Assembly (NCBI GenBank): GCA_964523735.1
Contig: CAZFYZ010000038.1
Coordinates: forward strand, 1-28,596
Direction of reading: 5' to 3'
Source: CAZFYZ01 sp964523735
GTDB taxonomy: Bacteria; Armatimonadota; UBA5829
Length of the DNA stretch: 28,596 bases
The position numbers were made by a program, and so were the translations under genes. Position 1 is the first letter of the stretch. Each line of letters begins with the position of its first letter. Positions 23,538-28,596 of this stretch are shown one piece after another. Under the pieces are notes generated by a model. The model worked only from the letters and a program-made list of their open reading frames with translations, was not told where the DNA came from and searched no databases.

Positions 23538-24694
23538 TCGGCCACCTTGTTCTTGGGGTCCGCATACTCAAGGAAGTTCACGATCAACCGGCTGAGCGTG
23601 TCCACTTCCAGCAGGAAAGCGTCGTGGCCATAGCTGGACTGAATCTCGGCGTAGCTGACGTCCGCATTGTTCCTGCGCAGAGCCGAAACTATCTCTTTCG
23701 ACATATACGACGGGAAGAGCCAGTCGGAAGAGAAAGACACGACCAGAAACGCTGCCTTGGCCGCCGATAGCTCCTTGCGCAAGTCGCCCGAGGGCTGCGC
23801 CAGGTCGAAGTAGTCCATCGCCTTGGAGATATACAGATACGAGTTCGCGTCGAAACGCTTGACGAACGATCCGCCCTTGTAGTTAAGGTAGCTCTCGACC
23901 TGGAACTCGGTCACGAAGTCGTAGTCGGGCCGCACTTTATCCTGTAGCTCGCGTCCAAACTTGGCATGCATCGACTGGTCCGAAAGATACGTGATGTGCC
24001 CGATCATCCGCGCGATCGAAAGGCCCATCGCTGGGATCTCTTTGCCGTAGTAGTTGCCGTCGGCGAAATTGGGATCCGACATGATCGCGTGCCGCCCGAC
24101 GGCGTCAAACGCTATCGCCTGCGCCGAAAGCCGGGCGGTTGTCGCTATCGGGATCGCGAGTCGGACCATGTCAGGATAGCTGACCGTCCACTCCAGGGCC
24201 TGCATCCCGCCCATGCTGCCGCCGACCACGCACATGAGCTGCTTGATCCCGAGGTGATCGATCAACTCCTTCTGGGCCCTCACGATATCGGAGATCGTTA
24301 TCATCGGAAAACTCAGGGCATATGGTTGGCCGGTTGAGGGGTTGATCGAGCTTGGCCCGGTCGAGCCCTTGCACCCTCCGATAATATTCGAGCAGATCAC
24401 GCAGTACTTGGTCGTGTCGAACGCCTTGCCCGGCCCAACCATCTTGTCCCACCAGGGCAGGTGGGTCTCATCGTGAGGGTCGATCCCCGCTACGTGCGCA
24501 TCGCCCGTGAGCGCGTGCAGTATGAGGATGCAATTCGACTTGTCGGCGTTCATTTCGCCGTAGGTCTCGTAGGCGAGCGTGATCGGCCCGAGCTTCCGCC
24601 CGCATTCGAGTACCATCTCGTTCGGCGGCTCGGCGAAAGTGAAGAACCTGGTCTCCACATTCCCTACTGAGTTCTGGTCTTGGACAATAGCCAT
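23534..24694 (-). CDS. metX: Homoserine O-acetyltransferase
   Basis: The 386-residue alpha/beta-hydrolase enzyme transfers acetyl from acetyl-CoA to homoserine. The nucleophile elbow is GGSMGG with S160, the acid is D324 in SSDWLFPS, and the His is H357 in GHDAFLLE; HALTGDAHVAG near 60-70 is the family's oxyanion region. I start it at the ATG at 24694. A frame to 24769 would add 25 residues encoded by a repeat palindrome (RKADFSALLEMTRIG), which is unlikely to be native. No strong ribosome binding site precedes 24694, so the start is less certain than the function. It lies between metY and metW on the same strand. Confidence 0.96.
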   Translation of the reverse strand: MAIVQDQNSVGNVETRFFTFAEPPNEMVLECGRKLGPITLAYETYGEMNADKSNCILILHALTGDAHVAGIDPHDETHLPWWDKMVGPGKAFDTTKYCVICSNIIGGCKGSTGPSSINPSTGQPYALSFPMITISDIVRAQKELIDHLGIKQLMCVVGGSMGGMQALEWTVSYPDMVRLAIPIATTARLSAQAIAFDAVGRHAIMSDPNFADGNYYGKEIPAMGLSIARMIGHITYLSDQSMHAKFGRELQDKVRPDYDFVTEFQVESYLNYKGGSFVKRFDANSYLYISKAMDYFDLAQPSGDLRKELSAAKAAFLVVSFSSDWLFPSYMSKEIVSALRRNNADVSYAEIQSSYGHDAFLLEVDTLSRLIVNFLEYADPKNKVAE

Positions 24695-24728
24695 GGCTGA
24701 TGGTCTACAGTAGATGCTTCCAATACGC

Positions 24729-24819
24729 GTCATTTCGAGCAGGGCCGAGAAATCTGCTTTTCTATACAAACGCCAACAGAAGAGCCGAAAAGCAGATTTC
24801 TCACTGCGTTCGAAATGAC
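24729..24819. repeat. Palindromic element between metY and metX
   Basis: The left arm at 24729-24762 (GTCATTTCGAGCAGGG ... AATCTGCTTTTC) mirrors the right arm at 24787-24819. Inner stems GAGAAATCTGCTTTTC and its complement are perfect, and the loop is 24 bases. The right arm shares 26 identical bases with positions 4708-4733. It could act as a terminator or RNA stabiliser between metY and metX, or be a REP/MITE-like non-autonomous element; no transposase is present. Confidence 0.85.
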
Positions 24820-24826
24820 AGTTTTG

Positions 24827-26092
24827 CTACCTGAGTGCTTGATCAAGGTCCGCGATGATGTCCGCCGGGTCCTCGATACCTATCGACAGGCGGATGAAGT
24901 CATCAGTGACACCAGCGGCGATGCGCTCATCTGCGGAGAGCTGCTGATGTGTCGTGCTGGCCGGGTGAATCACAAGCGAGCGGGCGTCGCCGATATTCGC
25001 CAGGTGCGAGAGCAGCTTCAGCTTGTTGATGAACCTGATCCCCGCGTCATAGCCACCCTTGATGCCGAAGCCCACGATGCTGCTGCAGCCCTTGGGCAAG
25101 TACTTCTTCGCAAGCGCGTGTCCCGGGTGATCGGGCAAGCCAGGATAGTTGACCCAGTCGACCGCAGGATTACTCTTCAAGAACTCTGCCACCTGGAGCG
25201 CGTTCGAGCTGTGCTTGTCCATCCGCAGCGACAGGGTCTCGATCCCCTGTAGGATCAGGAACGCGTTGAATGGGCTCATCGCAGGACCCATGTCACGAAG
25301 CGCGATCACTCTCAGCCGCGCGGCGTACGCCGCCGCGCCGAATGCCTGAGTGTAGGAAAGCCCGTGATAGCTCGGATCCGGATCGACAAGATGCGCAAAC
25401 TTGCCGCTTGTCCAGTCGAACTTGCCCGAGTCAACTACGATCCCTCCAAGCGAGGTCCCGTGCCCACCCATCCACTTGGTCAGCGAGTGGATCACGATAT
25501 CCGCGCCCCACTCGAATGGCCGGCAGAGATACGGCGTCGCCACGGTGTTATCGATCATCAGCGGGATCCCCGCCTCGTGCGCGATCTTAGCAACAGCTTC
25601 TATGTTGAAGACATCGAGCTTGGGGTTCCCCAGCGTCTCGCCGTAGAGGAGCTTGGTCCTTGGTGTTATCGCCTTACGATAGTTCTCCGGGTCGTTGGCG
25701 TCGACGAAGATCGTGTCCACGCCGAGCCTGCGAAGGCTGTTGTTCAGCAGCGTGTAAGTGCCGCCGTAGAGGGCGGACGACGAGACAATCTCATCGCCCT
25801 CCTGCACCAGGTTCAGTATTGCAAGCGTCTCCGCCGCCTGGCCTGACGCCACCGCCACTGCGGCGATCCCACCCTCCAGCGCCGCGACGCGCTTCTCCAG
25901 CACGTCCAGCGTCGGGTTCTGCAGCCGCGTATAGATGAACCCCGGCTCCTCGAGAGAAAAGAGCCTGGCTGCGTGATCCGTGTCCTGGAAGGTGTAGGAA
26001 GTTGTCTGATATATCGGCACCGCGCGCGAGCCGGTGGCGTCTACTTCGTGCCCAGCGTGCAGGGCCAGGGTGTCGAAGTGGGTCTTGTTCAT
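24827..26092 (-). CDS. metY: O-acetylhomoserine sulfhydrylase
   Basis: The 421-residue pyridoxal-phosphate enzyme belongs to the Cys/Met metabolism family. It converts O-acetylhomoserine and sulfide to homocysteine. The PLP-binding lysine is K206 in HSLTKWMGG; Y55/R57 lie in YTRLQNPT, and SGQAAETLAIL follows the glycine-rich cofactor loop. The length and the RLQNPT start favour MetY over the shorter cystathionine enzymes. The ATG at 26092 has AAGGA about ten bases upstream. It lies upstream of metX and metW on the same strand, giving the direct-sulfhydrylation route. A palindrome separates it from metX. Confidence 0.95.
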   Translation of the reverse strand: MNKTHFDTLALHAGHEVDATGSRAVPIYQTTSYTFQDTDHAARLFSLEEPGFIYTRLQNPTLDVLEKRVAALEGGIAAVAVASGQAAETLAILNLVQEGDEIVSSSALYGGTYTLLNNSLRRLGVDTIFVDANDPENYRKAITPRTKLLYGETLGNPKLDVFNIEAVAKIAHEAGIPLMIDNTVATPYLCRPFEWGADIVIHSLTKWMGGHGTSLGGIVVDSGKFDWTSGKFAHLVDPDPSYHGLSYTQAFGAAAYAARLRVIALRDMGPAMSPFNAFLILQGIETLSLRMDKHSSNALQVAEFLKSNPAVDWVNYPGLPDHPGHALAKKYLPKGCSSIVGFGIKGGYDAGIRFINKLKLLSHLANIGDARSLVIHPASTTHQQLSADERIAAGVTDDFIRLSIGIEDPADIIADLDQALR

Positions 26093-26292
26093 CTGCAGAA
26101 GTCCTTATCTTTGAGCCCGAGAAAAGCGGAGCGAGAAACGAGAGCCAGCCGCCAGGTGTTTCAGGATTTGGGTGATCTGATTGCCAGTTCGCACCAATCC
26201 CGAACGTGACATCACTCAGCCCGCAACTGAGCACTTCCGAAATCCCGAAGGACCGTGCGAAACAAGCCCAAGCTTTTTATCAAATTCTCGTG

Positions 26293-26298
26293 TATAAT
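26293..26298 (+). promoter_or_regulatory. -10 box upstream of the nucleotidyltransferase gene
   Basis: A perfect TATAAT is preceded by an AT-rich stretch (GCTTTTTATCAAATTC), but no good TTGACA lies at 16-18 bases. If used, it gives a leader of about 250 bases before the ATG at 26557. Confidence 0.4.
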
Positions 26299-26391
26299 GC
26301 ACTGTAAGAGTGGCCCCCGTTGAGACCCGACTCAACTGAGAGGATACCACTTTTGGGCAAGCGGTGCAACGCACGGCGGCCGCTGATGACC

Positions 26392-26538
26392 CTGTAGTGT
26401 CCGATCTCTGCATCGGACTGAGGCCGGAACAGAGTCCCGCCACTACAGTTAGATGCGACCGTCACCAATAATCGTAACTGGAAGTTTGACGAGGCAATCG
26501 AGCTCTGACCTCGAACCACTAGCCTCTGACTTTCAGAG
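26392..26538 (+). promoter_or_regulatory. Structured 5' leader of the nucleotidyltransferase gene
   Basis: CTGTAGTG (26392-26399) pairs with CACTACAG (26441-26448) and encloses TCCGAT/ATCGGA (26400-26405 with 26412-26417). Nearer the gene, GAGGC (26491-26495) can pair with GCCTC (26522-26526) around TCGAG/CTCGA. CTCTGA (26524-26529) can pair with TCAGAG (26533-26538), directly before the GGGAGG at 26541-26546. The last two structures overlap and so exclude each other. This looks like a possible RNA switch, but it matches no class I know. Confidence 0.5.
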
Positions 26539-26556
26539 AGAGGGAGGCGCAGGTCC

Positions 26557-27672
26557 ATGCAGGCTGTAATCCTCGCGGGTGGACGAGGCATCCGGCTTCG
26601 TCCGTTGGATGCTAACGTTCCGAAGTCGATGCTGCCCCTATTCGATCGTCCGATCCTGGAACACACGATCAAGCTCCTGACCAGCCACGGGATCGATGAT
26701 ATCATCATCACCACATCTGGCGAAGCGACCGATATCCCACGCTATTTTGGCGACGGACGGCGGTTCGGTGTCAAGATCCGTTACTCCATCGAAGATGAGC
26801 CACTCGGCACGGCGGGGGCTCTGAAGCTCGTGCAGGACAAGATAACCGGCACGTTCATCGCGCTGTGCGGCGACGCGATCACGGACTACAACCTGACCGC
26901 AGCCATCACCGAGCACAAGGCCAATTCGGCCATAGCGACGCTCCTGGTCGATAGGGTCGACGATCCGACGGCTTTCGGCTATGTCGAGACGGACCACGAC
27001 GGCAAGCTCACGCGAATCGTCGAGAAGCCCGACTCAGACAAAGTCAAGGACACTACCGTGTGCTCGGGTCTTATGATACTCGAGCCCGAGGCCCTGAGCA
27101 GCATTCCGCCATACCAGGCGTGCGACATCTCCATGCACATAATCCCGCGAATGATCAGCAACCAGGAGCCTGTCTACGCAATCCATCCTAGTGGCTACTG
27201 GTGCGATGCCGGCCACGCGCTTGCCTACCGCAACGCCCATTTCGATGCCCTCGAGGAGCGACTGCACATCGATATGCCCGCGACGCAGGTTGCTCCGGGG
27301 ATATGGATGGGAGATCGCGTGGAAGTGCATCCCTCAGTGGAACTGGAGGGCCCGATCTACCTCGGCAGCGGTGTTGTTGTCAGACAGGGCGCGGTCCTAC
27401 GACCACGCACGATCATAGGTGAGGATACTCTCATCGAGGAAGACGCGCAGATCGCAAGGTGCGTGATAGGCAGCAACTGCCACGTCTCAAACGGGGCCAG
27501 CATCAGCGATTGCGTGATCGGCAGCGGCTACCTCACCAGTGAGGGAGAATCGATCCGCGAGTGCACGTTGGTCTCACACGTCCAGTATGAGATCTCCCGT
27601 GCGGAGCCGGTCGTGGCGGCCACTGCCCTTAAGACTTCGCAGCAGCAACAGCGGCAGTACCAGCGGGTATGA
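26557..27672 (+). CDS. Sugar-phosphate nucleotidyltransferase with beta-helix tail
   Basis: The 371-residue protein joins a nucleotidyltransferase domain (about 1-235) to a left-handed beta-helix built from hexapeptide repeats (about 255-340). The activating loop reads LAGGRGIRLRPLD. Canonical members have Thr where this has Ile12. PKSMLPLFDRPILEH, CGDAITDYN and IVEKPDSD follow as expected. The arrangement is that of GDP-mannose, dTDP-glucose or UDP-sugar pyrophosphorylase-like proteins, which activate sugar-1-phosphates for glycan synthesis; the substrate cannot be fixed. The C-terminus is a Gln-rich tail (KTSQQQQRQYQ). The ATG at 26557 follows GGGAGG. It may supply precursors for the glycan moved by the exporter at 3946-5612, but the genes are far apart. 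Confidence 0.9.
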   Translation: MQAVILAGGRGIRLRPLDANVPKSMLPLFDRPILEHTIKLLTSHGIDDIIITTSGEATDIPRYFGDGRRFGVKIRYSIEDEPLGTAGALKLVQDKITGTFIALCGDAITDYNLTAAITEHKANSAIATLLVDRVDDPTAFGYVETDHDGKLTRIVEKPDSDKVKDTTVCSGLMILEPEALSSIPPYQACDISMHIIPRMISNQEPVYAIHPSGYWCDAGHALAYRNAHFDALEERLHIDMPATQVAPGIWMGDRVEVHPSVELEGPIYLGSGVVVRQGAVLRPRTIIGEDTLIEEDAQIARCVIGSNCHVSNGASISDCVIGSGYLTSEGESIRECTLVSHVQYEISRAEPVVAATALKTSQQQQRQYQRV

Positions 27673-27686
27673 ACTGACAAACAAAA

Positions 27687-27757
27687 TGGAGAGTGGAAAG
27701 TCAAGGCACATCACACGCCCGATTTCCACTCTCCACTTTTCACTTTCCACTCTCGGG
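27687..27757. terminator. Bidirectional terminator built from a word repeat
   Basis: TGGAGAGTGGAAA (27687-27699) pairs with TTTCCACTCTCCA (27723-27735) in a 13-bp stem. On the plus strand it is followed by the T-rich CTTTTCACTTT, and on the minus strand by ATTTTGTTTG. It lies between two convergent genes, ending at 27672 and 27758, so it can serve both. An overlapping alternative stem, GCCCGA/TCGGGC (27717-27722 with 27753-27758), reaches the minus gene's stop codon. Confidence 0.75.
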
Positions 27758-28596
27758 CTACTTCGGCTTCACCTGCTCATAGACATCGAAGCCATTCCCG
27801 ACGTTGTCCATGCCATACCCCGGCTTGAACGAGCTTATCTGGAAGACGATCTTCTTCTCCAGCGACTTCACAACGGCCGTGGCGATAGTCCGGTTCTCGT
27901 AGCTCTCGCCTGACTTCCACGCAGGTACGAGCACATCGAAAGTCTTGCCTGCGACACGGTCGCTCTCCAGCTGCGCCACAGAACGCTCAGTAGCAACCTC
28001 CAGCGTCTGGCCGGAGCGGCCAATCGAGATCACAGGCCCCACCCAACGCTTCTGATTCGGATCGTCGAGCTTGGCAAGTACAGATCCCTCGGCAATGGGA
28101 GCATAGGAGTATCCTGGCCGGGAAGCGGAAACGAACCTGTTCGCGCTGGATTTGTCCGTAAGCACCACATAACCTACGTCCTCGTATACCAGCTTGGTCC
28201 GGTCGCTGCTCCACACAACCTGCCGCGCAAGGAGCCTCGACAGTCTCGGCATCTCGGCATTGAGCTTGAGCGTTCCTAGGTCGTTTGCCAGATGTGACAG
28301 CGACTCAACGCGGCCCACCCCTGCCTCCGCCTTGGGCTCCGGCGGGCTGTAGATGCCCGCGCCGTTTGCCACGGCGCCGCTCTTTACGCCGGGCATAGGC
28401 CGGTATCTTGCTTTGTAGGAAGCGCCGGTCGAGGTAACCACTGCTCTAGCGATCGGGACCCCCGTCTTGTTCTCATAGTGGAAGTCCCAGCCCGACCCCA
28501 TCACCCAGACGACGTCACCGTTCTTCAGAGCTTTGGTGGAGCTGAATGTGATCTGCTCCCCCGAGACAGCCGAAACGGCGCCGATCTTGTGCGGGT
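27758..28596 (-). CDS. Hypothetical protein, 5' end beyond the window
   Basis: The frame stays open to the window edge, so the true start lies outside it; an internal ATG at 28504 is not needed. About 279 residues are visible. The part upstream of that ATG (GAVSAVSGEQITFSSTKALKNGD) reads naturally as protein. The sequence is beta-rich and soluble, with short repeated-looking segments (GVPIARAVVTSTG, RTIATAVVKSLEKKIVFQ). It ends in NGFDVYEQVKPK. No known domain or catalytic motif is recognised. It may be the C-terminal part of a secreted or surface protein, but no signal peptide can be seen in the visible portion. Confidence 0.75.
   Translation of the reverse strand, partial: PHKIGAVSAVSGEQITFSSTKALKNGDVVWVMGSGWDFHYENKTGVPIARAVVTSTGASYKARYRPMPGVKSGAVANGAGIYSPPEPKAEAGVGRVESLSHLANDLGTLKLNAEMPRLSRLLARQVVWSSDRTKLVYEDVGYVVLTDKSSANRFVSASRPGYSYAPIAEGSVLAKLDDPNQKRWVGPVISIGRSGQTLEVATERSVAQLESDRVAGKTFDVLVPAWKSGESYENRTIATAVVKSLEKKIVFQISSFKPGYGMDNVGNGFDVYEQVKPK

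Larger units (their letters stand above)
26093..26556. other. Divergent intergenic region with structured leaders
   Basis: This 464-base gap lies between metY (minus) and the nucleotidyltransferase gene (plus). It holds a -10 box for the plus strand (26293-26298) and plus-strand hairpins at 26392-26448 and 26491-26538. On the minus strand there is a GATTG/CAATC stem near 26182-26201. I see no SAM riboswitch consensus upstream of metY, and no gene with convincing codon use. Confidence 0.6.

Noticed and set aside
26093..26280. SAM-I or SAM-II riboswitch upstream of metY
   Set aside because: The conserved core segments were looked for on the minus strand and not found.
26280..26714. 144-residue minus-strand open frame overlapping the nucleotidyltransferase start
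   Set aside because: It is antisense to the N-terminal motif of a recognised enzyme and to its structured leader, with no ribosome binding site seen.
1..28596. CRISPR array, tRNA or rRNA
   Set aside because: No regularly spaced direct repeats of CRISPR type, no tRNA-like T-loop with acceptor pairing, and no rRNA-like sequence were seen. The only nuclease of Cas4 type lacks cas neighbours.

Overview
The window is a gene-dense stretch of bacterial chromosome with moderately high GC. It has AGGAGG-type ribosome binding sites, GTG and TTG starts, and no rRNA, tRNA, integrase, transposase or CRISPR array. Type III glutamine synthetase, a fused E1 alpha/beta dehydrogenase, an aroQ-M24 peptidase pair, and GH78 plus DUF2961 (GH172) hydrolases together suggest an uncultured soil or sediment bacterium, perhaps Armatimonadota or a nearby phylum. 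That placement is inference and is weak.

Layout. Positions 160-2300 (+) carry an SPFH/prohibitin-like membrane protein and an unknown protein with a HEPN-like motif, separated by three tandem hairpins. Positions 2322-5612 (-) carry a Wzm/Wzt-type ABC-2 exporter, type II dehydroquinase and an M24 aminopeptidase. Positions 5613-5973 are a repeat-rich gap. Positions 5974-16804 (-) carry a small secreted Ig/OB-like protein, GlnN, a four-helix membrane protein, an alpha-L-rhamnosidase, a secreted GH172-type protein, an Fe-S PD-(D/E)XK nuclease and a lone ABC ATPase. Positions 16989-21776 (+) carry a nucleoid-associated NdpA-like protein, the fused E1 enzyme behind a good sigma-70 promoter, and a BaiN/HI0933-type flavoprotein. 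Positions 21763-26092 (-) carry metY, metX and metW, followed in the same direction by a lipoprotein with a toxin-like C-terminal domain and a small acidic protein. Positions 26557-27672 (+) carry a sugar-phosphate nucleotidyltransferase behind a long structured leader. Positions 27758-28596 (-) hold a partial unknown gene.

How the genes work together. metY, metX and metW form a complete O-acetylhomoserine direct-sulfhydrylation module. The exporter pair probably moves a cell-surface glycan, which would fit the nucleotidyltransferase and the rhamnosidase/GH172 glycan-processing genes, although no glycosyltransferases lie here. The best candidate for something undescribed is the lipoprotein plus small acidic protein at 21763-22876. 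It reads like a surface-anchored BECR-fold RNase toxin with its immunity protein, translationally coupled to the methionine operon. The second theme is intergenic repeats: a palindromic element whose related copy forms the N-terminus of the exporter ATPase, a 48-bp tandem repeat, and several short-word repeat patches at gene junctions.
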